Assembly (NCBI GenBank): GCA_019308625.1
Contig: JAFDHU010000003.1
Coordinates: 1 to 29,381 of the forward strand
Length of the DNA: 29,381 nt
Reading direction: 5' to 3'
Origin: Deltaproteobacteria bacterium
GTDB lineage: Bacteria > Desulfobacterota > Desulfobaccia > Desulfobaccales > 0-14-0-80-60-11
The position numbers were made by a program, and so were the translations under genes. Below are positions 1 to 7,382 of this stretch, piece by piece (position 1 is the first letter of the stretch; each line of letters starts with the position of its first letter). The notes under the pieces are model-generated. The model did not search any database. It was given only the letters and a program-made list of their open reading frames with translations, and was not told where the DNA came from.

Positions 1-1
1 C

Positions 2-793
2 AACACCATTATCATCAACCGGGCCCATGCCCTGGGGCTGGCCCAGCTATACCAGCTCCGGGGGCGGGTGGGCCGCAGCCGGGCCCAGGCCTACGCCTAT
101 CTGCTGGTGCCCGAGGCAGCCGGTCTGTCCACCGAGGCCCAGAAGCGGCTGAAAGCCCTGATGGAGTTCACCGAACTGGGCAGTGGCTTCAAGATTGCCT
201 TCCACGATCTGCAGATCCGGGGGGCCGGCAATCTCCTGGGACAGGCCCAGTCCGGGCATCTGGCGGATGTGGGCTATGAACTCTATTTGCAGCTTCTGGA
301 GCAGGCCATCCGGGAATTCAAGGGGGAGGCCCCGGAGGACCTGACCCCGGAGCCGGAAATCCGTCTGCCGGTGGCTGCTTATTTGCCCGAGGAGTATGTG
401 CCGGACATTCAGCAGCGCCTGGCCCTGTACCGGCGCCTCTCCGGCCGGCTGACCCCCGAGATGGTGGACGAACTGGAAGAGGAACTTCTGGACCGCTTCG
501 GCCCTCTACCTTCGGAGGCCCGGGATCTCCTGCAGGTGGTGCGCCTCAAGCACACCCTGCGCCGCCTGGGCATCAAGCGGCTGGATATGCAGGACAGTTT
601 CGCGGTGCTGCAGTTCGCCGACCCTGACCGACTGGACGTGAAGCGCCTGCTCAAGCTGGTGCAGGAGCGCCCCCGGAGCATCCGCCTGGCGCCGGATCAG
701 AGCCTGCGGCTGGCACTGCCGGCCTCCGGCTCACCCTGGGATCGGCTGACAAACTGCTTGAAAGAAGTGGAGAGTTTTGTTAAGGGGGACTGA
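2..793 (+). CDS. mfd: Transcription-repair coupling factor Mfd, C-terminal part
   Basis: The reading frame is open from the window edge to a TGA, giving 263 residues of a protein whose start lies outside. The first residues carry the end of helicase motif VI (AQLYQLRGRVGRS), typical of RecG/Mfd superfamily 2 translocases. This is followed by the segment with DLQIRGAGNLLGQAQSGH and then the TRCF C-terminal domain (about the last 120 residues, from PEIRLPVAAYLPEEYV). That domain separates Mfd from RecG. Mfd removes RNA polymerase stalled at DNA lesions and recruits UvrA. The stop is 13 bases from the ATG of the SurA-like gene, so the two are probably co-transcribed. Only the 5' part is missing; nothing visible looks damaged. 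Confidence 0.96.
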   Translation, partial: NTIIINRAHALGLAQLYQLRGRVGRSRAQAYAYLLVPEAAGLSTEAQKRLKALMEFTELGSGFKIAFHDLQIRGAGNLLGQAQSGHLADVGYELYLQLLEQAIREFKGEAPEDLTPEPEIRLPVAAYLPEEYVPDIQQRLALYRRLSGRLTPEMVDELEEELLDRFGPLPSEARDLLQVVRLKHTLRRLGIKRLDMQDSFAVLQFADPDRLDVKRLLKLVQERPRSIRLAPDQSLRLALPASGSPWDRLTNCLKEVESFVKGD

Positions 794-803
794 AGAGGGC
801 AAA

Positions 804-1763
804 ATGACGGGCACGGGCCAAAAAGACAGTCTCGGCGGCATTTTCGTTTGGGTCCTTCTGCTGATATTGGTCTGGGGTCAGGCAGCCGCCGCCAAGGTGG
901 TGGATCGGGTGGTGGCGGTGGTCAATGACGAGGTCATCAGCTTGTCTGAGCTGGAGATGATGGCCAAGTCCATTCAAGCTCAACCGGAGCTGGCCGCCCG
1001 GTTTGAGAGTGATCGGGCCCTGCAGCGCCGCATGCTGGAGAGCCTGATTGACCAAAAGCTGGCCCAGGCCGAGGCCAAGCGCCGGGGCATCAGCGTCACC
1101 GAAGAGGAGCTGAATCAGGCCATGGAAGCCTTCAAGCGGCAGAACCATATCCCCGATGACGCCGCCTTGGCCCAGGCTTTGGCCAAAGCCGGACTGAGCC
1201 TGAACGAAATGAAACAGAAAATCAAAGACCAGATTCTGATGGACCGGCTCATGGTGGTGACCGTGGGGGCCAAAGTCACGGTCACCGAGGAGGAGATGCA
1301 CCGGTTTTATGAGCAGGAGTATCCCAAGGCCACCGGCAGCCTGGTGCATCTGCAGATTATCCCTATATTTTACCCCCCTGGGGCCGACCAGGCCCAGAAG
1401 GACCAAATCCGGCAACGGGAAGAGATGATCCTTAAGGAGTACCGCCGGGGAGTGTCCCTGGAAGAGCTCAGAAACAGGTACTCCCTGCCTCTGCAGGACC
1501 TGGGCTTCATTTCGGAGTCCGATTTGGCCCCCAGGCTGGCAGAGTTTCTGCGCACTCTCAAGCCCGGGGAAATGGGCTCCATTGAAACGCCCCAGGGCTT
1601 TCAGTTGGTCAGGCTGGTGGAGCGCCGCTCCGGCAGGCCCAAGTCCTATGAAGAAGCCAAGCCGGAAATCAATAAGTTTTTGCTGCGCCGGAAAATGAGC
1701 CAGAAGTTCTCCGAATATCTCAAGACCCTCAGGGACAAGGCCCATATCAAGATCATGCTGTAG
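804..1763 (+). CDS. SurA-like periplasmic peptidyl-prolyl isomerase/chaperone
   Basis: A 319-residue protein with an N-terminal hydrophobic signal segment (about residues 10-29, ending QAAAA). It continues with a SurA N-terminal chaperone domain (KVVDRVVAVVNDEVISLSEL, then long helices to about residue 155) and a single parvulin-type rotamase domain (about 170-265, with DLGFISESDL and the closing GFQLVRLVER). The family helps outer-membrane proteins fold in the periplasm. I chose the ATG at 804, preceded by GAGGGC, over an in-frame TTG at 777 that would overlap the end of mfd and place charged residues before the signal peptide. Directly after mfd, a common placement in deltaproteobacteria as I recall. 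Whether the rotamase active site is functional cannot be judged here. Confidence 0.9.
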   Translation: MTGTGQKDSLGGIFVWVLLLILVWGQAAAAKVVDRVVAVVNDEVISLSELEMMAKSIQAQPELAARFESDRALQRRMLESLIDQKLAQAEAKRRGISVTEEELNQAMEAFKRQNHIPDDAALAQALAKAGLSLNEMKQKIKDQILMDRLMVVTVGAKVTVTEEEMHRFYEQEYPKATGSLVHLQIIPIFYPPGADQAQKDQIRQREEMILKEYRRGVSLEELRNRYSLPLQDLGFISESDLAPRLAEFLRTLKPGEMGSIETPQGFQLVRLVERRSGRPKSYEEAKPEINKFLLRRKMSQKFSEYLKTLRDKAHIKIML

Positions 1764-1808
1764 GCCCGCCTGAAAAACAACGTCAGACGCGACTTGGACC
1801 GGCCGAAA

Positions 1809-3116
1809 ATGATTCAGACCTCACCGGTGGCGACCATTGCCCGCCTCAGGGAGCATGTGGGACAGGTGGTGACTCTGCGGGGCTGGGCGGTGCATCTCAG
1901 GTCCAGCGGCAAAATCCGCTTCGTGGTGCTGCGGGACGGCACCGGGATAGCCCAGGGGGTGCTCATCAAAGGCCACCTGCCGGAGGAGGATTTCGCCGCC
2001 TTTGAGGAGCTGACCCTGGAGTCCTCTCTGACTCTTACAGGCAGGGTGAAGGCCGAGCCCCGGGCCCCAGGGGGCTTTGAACTGGAGGTCTCCGGCTTAC
2101 AACTCATCCACATCGCCCAGGAATACCCCATCCAGCCCAAGGAGCACGGGGTGGGCTTCCTCATGGACCACCGCCACCTGTGGCTCCGGTCCCCGCGGCA
2201 GCAGGCCATCCTGCGGGTGCGGGATGAGGTGTGTCGGGCCTGCCGGGACTTCTTTCATGAGAGGGACTTTGTCCTGATTGACACCCCCATCCTGACGCCC
2301 ACCGCCTGTGAGGGCACTACCAGCCTGTTTGAGACCGACTACCTGGGCCGGGGCAAGGCTTATCTCTCCCAGAGCGGCCAGCTCTACCTGGAGGCCGCGG
2401 CCATGGCCCTGGGCCGGGTATACTGCTTCGGGCCCACCTTCCGGGCCGAAAAGTCCAAGACCCGGCGCCACCTGACGGAGTTCTGGATGGTGGAGGCCGA
2501 AGCCGCCTTCTACACCCTGGAGGACCTGCTGGCCCTGACGGAGGAGCTGGTAAGTTATATCGTGGCCCGGGTGCTGGCCCACCGGGAGGAGGAACTGGCC
2601 CTGCTGGAAAGGGACACCGCCCCGCTTAAAGCTGTTACCAAGCCCTTTCCCCGTCTGAGCTACACCGAGGCGGTGGCCCGTCTTAAGGAACAGGGAATGA
2701 AGATGGAGTGGGGGGAGGATTTCGGGGGCGACGAGGAGACCCTCCTTTCCCGGATGTTTGCCGCCCCGGTCATAGTGCACCGCTACCCCCGGCGGGCCAA
2801 GGCCTTCTACATGGAGGCCGACCCGGAGAACCCGGAGCTGGCCCTGTGCGTGGATATGCTGGCCCCCGAGGGCTACGGGGAAATCATCGGCGGCTCCCAG
2901 CGGGTGGCTGATCTGGAGGTCTTGCTGGCGCGCCTCCAGGAATACGGCCTGCCCCGGGAACCCTTTGAGTGGTATCTGGATTTGCGCCGCTACGGCAGCG
3001 TGCCCCACAGCGGCTTCGGACTGGGGATTGAGCGCACCGTGGCCTGGCTCTGCGGCCTGAAGCACGTCCGGGAGGCCATCCCCTTCCCCCGTCTTCTGGA
3101 CCGCCTGTACCCATAA
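1809..3116 (+). CDS. asnS: Asparaginyl-tRNA synthetase
   Basis: 435 residues, the normal length for bacterial AsnRS. An OB-fold anticodon-binding domain (about residues 12-105, TLRGWAVHLRSSGKIRF) is followed by the class II catalytic core. Recognisable elements are ACEGTTSLFETDY (about 166-178), motif 2 with FRAEKSKTRRHLTEFWMVE (about 211-229) and motif 3 GFGLGIERTVAWL near residue 402, ending in the AsnRS-type REAIPFPR. The HLTEFWMVEAE stretch distinguishes it from AspRS. It charges tRNA-Asn with asparagine in the cytoplasm, so this organism does not rely solely on the amidotransferase route for Asn-tRNA. Start: ATG at 1809; an upstream TTG (1794) would add five residues. No strong Shine-Dalgarno is visible before either. 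Confidence 0.95.
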   Translation: MIQTSPVATIARLREHVGQVVTLRGWAVHLRSSGKIRFVVLRDGTGIAQGVLIKGHLPEEDFAAFEELTLESSLTLTGRVKAEPRAPGGFELEVSGLQLIHIAQEYPIQPKEHGVGFLMDHRHLWLRSPRQQAILRVRDEVCRACRDFFHERDFVLIDTPILTPTACEGTTSLFETDYLGRGKAYLSQSGQLYLEAAAMALGRVYCFGPTFRAEKSKTRRHLTEFWMVEAEAAFYTLEDLLALTEELVSYIVARVLAHREEELALLERDTAPLKAVTKPFPRLSYTEAVARLKEQGMKMEWGEDFGGDEETLLSRMFAAPVIVHRYPRRAKAFYMEADPENPELALCVDMLAPEGYGEIIGGSQRVADLEVLLARLQEYGLPREPFEWYLDLRRYGSVPHSGFGLGIERTVAWLCGLKHVREAIPFPRLLDRLYP

Positions 3117-3230
3117 GAAGCTAAGATTCGATACTCTCCGGAAAGGGCTGCAGGCACATATACCCCAAGCGCCCAGGAAGGGCCGGTTGCAGCGGGAAAT
3201 TTTTTTCTCTCAAAATGAGAAAAAGACCGT

Positions 3231-3259
3231 TTAACGTTTACAATTTGGTCAGGTCTAAA
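3231..3259 (+). promoter_or_regulatory. Candidate promoter of the ECF sigma operon
   Basis: TTAACG, a 17-base spacer and TCTAAA lie 26 bases before the sigma factor ATG. The pair is a weak sigma-70 match (4/6 and 4/6). The AAC in the -35 box and TCTAA in the -10 box also resemble ECF-type promoters (GAACTT/TCTGA in E. coli), which would fit autoregulation. Just upstream (about 3200-3226) is an A/T-rich hairpin with TTTTTCTC and GAGAAAAA arms. Confidence 0.35.
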
Positions 3260-3284
3260 TAAGTGAAGCCGGTGGGGACCAAAC

Positions 3285-3875
3285 ATGACTGACCCTCACC
3301 TCGTGGCCCGGGCGCAGCAGGGTGACCTCACGGCCTTCGAGGAACTGGTAAAAAGGTATCAGCGGGAGATTTACGGGCTGGCCTGCCGCCTGGTGATGGA
3401 CCCGGAGGAGGCCAAGGATGTAACGCAGCAGGCCTTGCTCCAGGCCTTTATCCATATCCGGGGGTTCAAGCAGCAATCCCAGTTCCGTACCTGGCTGTTC
3501 CGCATCGCCATCAATCAGTGCTATAACTTTTTAAAAACCAGGAAAAAATACGGCGATCCGATGGACACCCGGGACATGAAGCTGGTGGGGGAAGACTCCC
3601 CGGAAGCCGATTTGGCGGCCAAGCAGGATCGGGAGCGGCTCTATCAGGCCTTGGAGAAGCTGCCCCCCAAACAGCGGGCGGTGATCACCCTCAAGCTGGA
3701 GCAAGGCTTCTCCTACGAGGAGATCAGCCAGGTGCTGGGGGGCACCGCCGGCGCGGCCCGAGTCAACTACTGTCAGGCTCTCAAGACTTTGAAAAAGCAC
3801 TTAAAAGGTGAGGACGAGGATGAAGTGGCGGTGCGTTCTAATGCGAAGGTGGCTGCCCGACTACCCCGACGGTGA
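3285..3875 (+). CDS. ECF (RpoE-like) RNA polymerase sigma factor
   Basis: 196 residues. Sigma region 2 occupies about residues 15-80 (FEELVKRYQREIYGLACRL, AKDVTQQALLQAF, FRTWLFRIAINQCYNFLK). Region 4 occupies about 125-175 (LEKLPPKQRAVITLKLEQ, then FSYEEISQVLGGTAGAARV, the helix-turn-helix that reads the -35 box). There is no region 1 or 3, which defines the ECF class. ATG at 3285 preceded by GGTGGGGA. It directs RNA polymerase to a stress regulon, probably envelope-related given its partners. The next gene, a zinc-finger anti-sigma factor, starts inside its last 56 bases, and a Spy-like periplasmic protein follows. The exact signal and regulon cannot be read from the sequence. Confidence 0.93.
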   Translation: MTDPHLVARAQQGDLTAFEELVKRYQREIYGLACRLVMDPEEAKDVTQQALLQAFIHIRGFKQQSQFRTWLFRIAINQCYNFLKTRKKYGDPMDTRDMKLVGEDSPEADLAAKQDRERLYQALEKLPPKQRAVITLKLEQGFSYEEISQVLGGTAGAARVNYCQALKTLKKHLKGEDEDEVAVRSNAKVAARLPRR

Positions 3876-4506
3876 GCTGTCCCCTTTCTGGCGGCGGCGC
3901 CTGGAGGCGCATCTCCGGGTCTGCCCTGACTGTCGGGCGGAGCTGGCCGAACTTCGGGAAGTGGTCCGGACTTGGCGGGAGCATCCTTTGCCCGAACCGG
4001 AGCCCGGCTTCTGGGAGGCCTTTGACCGGGAGCTGCACCTGAAGCTGGCCCAGGTCAACCAGCGGACCCCGGAGCCGGAGCCCCGGCGCCCCCGGCTGCC
4101 TTATCTGCTGGGAGCCTCCGCCTTGGCTGTCCTGCTCCTGTTTGTCTCCTATCTGGCTAACTTCCAGCTGCCCGGGCAGACCCCCCGCCTGGCAGAGGCC
4201 CCGAAGCCGGCCGCGCCGGCGGCCTCCGTCCCACAGCCCCAGTTGGCCCGGGAGGCCCCTGCCTCTGCCCCTGCCCCTGCCCGAGGAGAGGGCCGCTTTG
4301 GGGCTGCCGGAGCTGATCAGGTTCAGACCGTGAGTTTGGAGCCTGCCCCCGATACCGGCCCGGTTCCGGAACAGGTGATTTATGTGGGCTTGAACGACGG
4401 CCTCTGGGCCGGGGACGTGCCCAGTTGGGACGTGGAGGCAGTGATGGCCGATCTGTCCCCCCAGGAACGGCAGGCGTTGCTCAAGAACCTGTCCTCAAGG
4501 AGATAA
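3820..4506 (+). CDS. Zinc-finger anti-sigma factor, single-pass membrane protein
   Basis: 228 residues from the ATG at 3820, which has GGACGAGG just upstream; a GTG at 3808 is an alternative. The cytoplasmic N-terminus is a zf-HC2/ZAS domain: Cys5, DGELSP, His31, Cys35 and Cys38 (HLRVCPDC). A later ATG (3841) would delete Cys5. One transmembrane helix follows at about 93-115. The outer part is Pro/Ala-rich and low-complexity, ending in a short acidic segment (DLSPQERQALL). Proteins of this kind bind and hold their cognate ECF sigma factor until a signal releases it. The 56-base overlap with the sigma gene implies coupled synthesis. No recognisable sensor domain is present on the outer side. 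Confidence 0.88.
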   Translation: MKWRCVLMRRWLPDYPDGELSPFWRRRLEAHLRVCPDCRAELAELREVVRTWREHPLPEPEPGFWEAFDRELHLKLAQVNQRTPEPEPRRPRLPYLLGASALAVLLLFVSYLANFQLPGQTPRLAEAPKPAAPAASVPQPQLAREAPASAPAPARGEGRFGAAGADQVQTVSLEPAPDTGPVPEQVIYVGLNDGLWAGDVPSWDVEAVMADLSPQERQALLKNLSSRR

Positions 4507-4512
4507 GGCAGC

Positions 4513-5037
4513 ATGCGGCTTTGGATTTTTCCTGTGATTGTGGTGTTTGTGCTGACTGTGCTGGCCGGGGCGGCTCCGGCCTTTGATAATCCCAACGTCA
4601 TGGCCCGCTATCAGGAGGAGGTCAAGCGCCAGAAACTGGGGCCGGTCCTGAGGGTGGATCAGCGCACCGTGGATAAACTCCTGCAAATTGACCGCCGCTA
4701 CAAGCCCTTGAAGGAACGGGCCAAGCGGGAGGCGGTGACCGCCTTCCGGCAGCTCCAGCAGGTGATGCGCCAGCCCTCGCCGCCGGAGAGTCAGGTCAAG
4801 GCGCTATTGGACAAAATGATTAGAAGCCGCCGGGAAACCCTCAGGCTGCAGCAGCGTCAACTGGAGGAGGAGATGGCCATCCTGACGCCGGTGCAGCAGG
4901 CCCGGTATCTCATGTTCCTGATGAGCCTGCGGCGGCAGATGGCCCGAGAGGCCCTGAACTTAAGAAAGGCCCCTGCCGGCCCTGCCCGACCCATCACTCC
5001 GCCCCGGGAGGTGCCGGTGGTCCGTCCCGGCCGCTGA
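4513..5037 (+). CDS. Spy/CpxP-like periplasmic protein
   Basis: 174 residues. It has an N-terminal signal peptide (about 1-23, LWIFPVIVVFVLTVLAGAAPAF) and then an almost entirely helical, Arg/Gln/Glu-rich body with spaced LxxL positions. A segment TPVQQARYLMFL near residue 125 matches the LTxxQ-type signature of Spy/CpxP/CnrX-related proteins (heavy-metal resistance or periplasmic chaperones). The gene begins six bases after the anti-sigma stop and is the last member of the sigma operon, before a strong hairpin. It may be a chaperone or a signal modulator of the ECF pair. The family assignment rests on architecture and this short motif, so function is inferred. Confidence 0.7.
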   Translation: MRLWIFPVIVVFVLTVLAGAAPAFDNPNVMARYQEEVKRQKLGPVLRVDQRTVDKLLQIDRRYKPLKERAKREAVTAFRQLQQVMRQPSPPESQVKALLDKMIRSRRETLRLQQRQLEEEMAILTPVQQARYLMFLMSLRRQMAREALNLRKAPAGPARPITPPREVPVVRPGR

Positions 5038-5065
5038 CGCCTGATTATCCTCTCTTAAGAGTTCC

Positions 5066-5101
5066 AGGGGAGGCGGGAGGAAATCCCGCCTCCCCTTTCT
5101 T
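5066..5101 (+). terminator. Intrinsic terminator after the sigma operon
   Basis: A perfect 13-bp inverted repeat (arms 5066-5078 and 5084-5096, loop of five bases GGAAA) followed by a short TTTCTT tract. It lies 29 bases after the stop of the Spy-like gene. Confidence 0.8.
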
Positions 5102-5312
5102 GGTCATAGGCATCCCCACCTCCCCGCTCTCGGCACCGCAGCCTTAACCGCTGGCTGCCGCCGCCCCTTGAGCTTGTTTCAGACATGTGACTGCCTTCCG
5201 GCGCCAAGGAAGTCTGCCCGGAAATCAGGGAAATCAGGCCGGCCGCGCCGGAAATCGGCGAACCGCGGGTTATTTGGCATAAAAGACCTTGATTTAAAAG
5301 GAGGGAGAAACG

Positions 5313-5645
5313 ATGGGCAATTGGAAGAAACTAATGGTGGCCGGAGCGGTGGTTGGAAGTCTGGTGCTGGGCAGTGGGCCGGCTCTGGCGGGACCCACCT
5401 CCCCTCGTCTGGATCGGCGGGAATATCGCCAGCAGAGCCGCATTTATCGAGGGATTGCCTCAGGCTGCCTCACCCCTTGGGAGTTCCGGCTCCTGGAGCG
5501 GGAGCAGGCCCGCATTCACTTCACCGAGGCCCGCATGAAGGCGGACGGGCGCTTTACCCGCTGGGAGCGGGCCCGGCTGCATCGTCGACTGAACAGGAGC
5601 AGCCGCCACATTTACCGGGCTACTCATAACCGCTGGAGGCGCTAG
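5313..5645 (+). CDS. Small secreted helical protein of unknown function
   Basis: 110 residues with a strong Shine-Dalgarno (AAAGGAGGGAG) before the ATG. A signal peptide (about 1-26, ending GPALAG) is followed by a very basic, helical mature part. The mature part has two related units: SGCLTPWEFRLLEREQARIH (about 50-69) and a second with ADGRFTRWERARLHRRLNR. The pattern LTPxExxxLxxxQxR recurs in small exported proteins of many proteobacteria; I recall it as a conserved but uncharacterised type. It stands alone between a terminator and the tRNA gene. Its high Arg content and lack of Cys argue against an enzyme. No function is proposed. Confidence 0.8.
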   Translation: MGNWKKLMVAGAVVGSLVLGSGPALAGPTSPRLDRREYRQQSRIYRGIASGCLTPWEFRLLEREQARIHFTEARMKADGRFTRWERARLHRRLNRSSRHIYRATHNRWRR

Positions 5646-5740
5646 TCTTTTCCGCTTCGGGGCCGGGGTAGCCTGCCTTTTTTTCTCCGGCCTCGGCCAA
5701 GCTTGCGGATTTGGCTCGGTTCCCATCAGCCATAAAAGGC

Positions 5741-5770
5741 TTGCCAACCCCTGAATTCCCAAGATAGAAT
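5741..5770 (+). promoter_or_regulatory. Sigma-70 promoter of tRNA-Leu
   Basis: TTGCCA (5741-5746), an 18-base spacer and TAGAAT (5765-5770). The -10 box ends nine bases before the mature tRNA 5' end, so transcription would start almost at the tRNA itself. Confidence 0.7.
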
Positions 5771-5779
5771 GTTTTGTGT

Positions 5780-5867
5780 GCCGGAGTGGTGGAATTGGCA
5801 GACGCAGGGGACTCAAAATCCCCCGGGACACGTTCCCGTGCGAGTTCGAGTCTCGCCTCCGGCACCA
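5780..5867 (+). tRNA. tRNA-Leu (CAA anticodon)
   Basis: 88 bases including an encoded CCA. The acceptor stem pairs GCCGGAG (5780-5786) with CTCCGGC (5857-5863), followed by discriminator A and CCA. The anticodon stem GGGGA/TCCCC encloses the loop CTCAAAA with anticodon CAA at 5814-5816, which reads UUG. A long variable arm (GGGACACGTTCCC region) marks it as a class II tRNA, and the T arm carries GTTCGAG. All stems pair, so it looks functional. Confidence 0.97.
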
Positions 5868-5919
5868 CTGACCCACCCTCCCCGGACTGCGGTTGTCAAA
5901 CAGCCAGGTTCCGCGCCCT

Positions 5920-6561
5920 ATGTCAACCATCAAGGACCTGGATCAAAGCCTTGAAGCTGATGCCCTGGCGTTTCTGCGGGAGCATGGACACACCTCCCTG
6001 GTCAGTTTGGGCTGCGGCGCCGAAATCAATCGCATTGACAACCATCTGCGCCTGCTGACCGCCCTTAAGCTCACCTACTATGTGGGCATTGACTGCGTTC
6101 CCCAAATCAGCCTCTCCCCCACCCACCTGTTCACCGACCCCGAGAGCATGACCGAGCTGCTGGCCCGCTATTATCAGGGGAAACCCCGCCGGTTCTGGGA
6201 GGCGGTAAAACTGTTTCCGGGCACCTGGGTGGAGGAACTGGCCGGCATCCATTGCGCGGTGGTGGTCTGTCAGCGGGTGTGTCCGGATTGCCGCTGGGAG
6301 GAGGTCATCTGCTCTATGCGGCCTTGGCTGGTGCTCCAGGAGGACCTCCACGGCTGCCAGCGGCAGCAACTGCGGCAGCGGGGATATGTGCGCACCTGGC
6401 TGAAAATCCGCCAATATGACCTGAAGCCCTTCCGGCCCTGGCCGGTGTTTCCGGGGGAGCGGAATCTGGTGCTGTGGCGGCGGCAGGACTTTGGCGACGA
6501 GGAGGTGCAGGCCAGCCGGTGGAGGATGCTGTGGCGGCTGGGAGAGCGGTTCATAGGCTGA
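5920..6561 (+). CDS. Cys-rich Rossmann/methyltransferase-like protein, unknown function
   Basis: 213 residues from the ATG at 5920; an in-frame TTG at 5893 would add nine. The N-terminal half resembles a SAM methyltransferase core: SLGCGAEINRID (about 29-40) in the place of motif I, and YYVGIDCVPQ (about 53-62) in the place of the acidic post-I loop. The middle has a dense cysteine group, CAVVVCQRVCPDC and a further Cys at 131 (Cys112, 117, 121, 124, 131), followed by a strand LVLQEDLHG typical of late methyltransferase folds. The cysteine group could bind zinc or an Fe-S cluster. I do not recognise a named family. It is the only protein gene between the tRNA and a hairpin terminator, so context gives no pathway. 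Confidence 0.75.
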   Translation: MSTIKDLDQSLEADALAFLREHGHTSLVSLGCGAEINRIDNHLRLLTALKLTYYVGIDCVPQISLSPTHLFTDPESMTELLARYYQGKPRRFWEAVKLFPGTWVEELAGIHCAVVVCQRVCPDCRWEEVICSMRPWLVLQEDLHGCQRQQLRQRGYVRTWLKIRQYDLKPFRPWPVFPGERNLVLWRRQDFGDEEVQASRWRMLWRLGERFIG

Positions 6562-6619
6562 ACGCCTGCTGCTAGGGCTAACAGTTTGCCCCTGTCAAAA
6601 TAATGGGCCTTGAAATCAA

Positions 6620-6664
6620 GGCGGCTCCTCTGGGAGGTGTTTCCCTCAGGAGGAGCCGCTTTCA
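6620..6664. terminator. Bidirectional terminator between convergent genes
   Basis: A 10-bp perfect inverted repeat (GCGGCTCCTC at 6621-6630 with its complement at 6650-6659) has a further GGGA/TCCC pairing inside the loop. It is flanked by AA on one side and TTT on the other. It separates the plus-strand Cys-rich gene from the minus-strand flavodoxin gene. Confidence 0.65.
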
Positions 6665-6736
6665 GTTTCCCTCCGGCCCCGAATCCTGGGCCGCTCGAGC
6701 CCGAGTCGGACCGGCGGTGCCTGTTCAGGCATTAAT

Positions 6737-7240
6737 TCAGGGGAGCAGCAGGGCCTTGTCCATCATGGTCCGGGCCCATCTGCCAGCGTCCTGCAAATCC
6801 TCCTCATTGGGGTGGTTGCCCGCGGTCTGGGCCTCTTCCACCCAGGCCCGGTGTTCCGCGTTGTCCCGGAGTTCCTCCAAGACCTGGGGAGGCACCTTGC
6901 CCCGGCAGCCGAAGGTTCCCAGGATCTTGAGGTGGGGGGCCAGACTGAGGGCGTGATGGAAGGCCTGCACCGCCAGGGCGCCGCCCCGGTAGGAGCCGTG
7001 GGTGGCAAAAAAGGCCACTTTTTTCCCGCCCGGAAGGCCCTTGATAAACGCCGCGGTTTTACCCGGCACGCTATGGGATTTTATAGGAAACCCGCAAAAG
7101 ATAATGTCGTACCGGCCCACCTCCGCCACCTCGGCCAGGGGGCTGATTTCCTTTTCCGGCTGCTGGATTTGGGCAAAGATGGCCCGGGCCACCTTCTCGG
7201 TGTTGCCGGTTTCAGAGTAGTACGTTACCAGGATGTTCAT
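6737..7240 (-). CDS. Flavodoxin family protein
   Basis: 167 residues. The FMN phosphate-binding loop is YYSETGNTEKVA at residues 7-18, followed by an alternating strand/helix pattern with GYPIKS-type GFPIKSHSVPGK and FFATHGSYRGGA. It is the short flavodoxin type used as an electron carrier or as a small NAD(P)H-independent redox module in anaerobes. I placed the start at the ATG at 7240, which has AGGAGG seven bases upstream and gives MNILVTYYSETGN. A longer frame upstream to 7312 has no support. It sits downstream of aroB on the same strand with a 142-base gap, so it may be separately transcribed. Its redox partner is not visible. Confidence 0.9.
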   Translation of the reverse strand: MNILVTYYSETGNTEKVARAIFAQIQQPEKEISPLAEVAEVGRYDIIFCGFPIKSHSVPGKTAAFIKGLPGGKKVAFFATHGSYRGGALAVQAFHHALSLAPHLKILGTFGCRGKVPPQVLEELRDNAEHRAWVEEAQTAGNHPNEEDLQDAGRWARTMMDKALLLP

Positions 7241-7382
7241 GGAATGCCTCCTGGCCATTCCTATCGGATTTTCCGGGAGAATGCAAGGGAAATACCCTGC
7301 GGGGATAGGCACCGGCCCTTTATCCGAAAATAGCCCTGGGTCCCACCCATCGTTTTAACTGCCTGCTTTCCATATGTAGGGC

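Noticed and set aside
777..803. TTG start 27 bases before the chosen start of the SurA-like gene
   Set aside because: It would overlap mfd and put acidic residues before the signal peptide; the ATG at 804 is better placed.
1533..1547. TGGCAG-N5-CTGC, a partial sigma-54-like match
   Set aside because: It lies inside the SurA-like coding sequence, deviates at the -24 and -12 boxes, and no gene starts nearby.
5273..5290. TGGCATAAAAGACCTTGA before the small secreted protein as a sigma-54 promoter
   Set aside because: The two boxes are too far apart (eight bases instead of five) and the second lacks GC.
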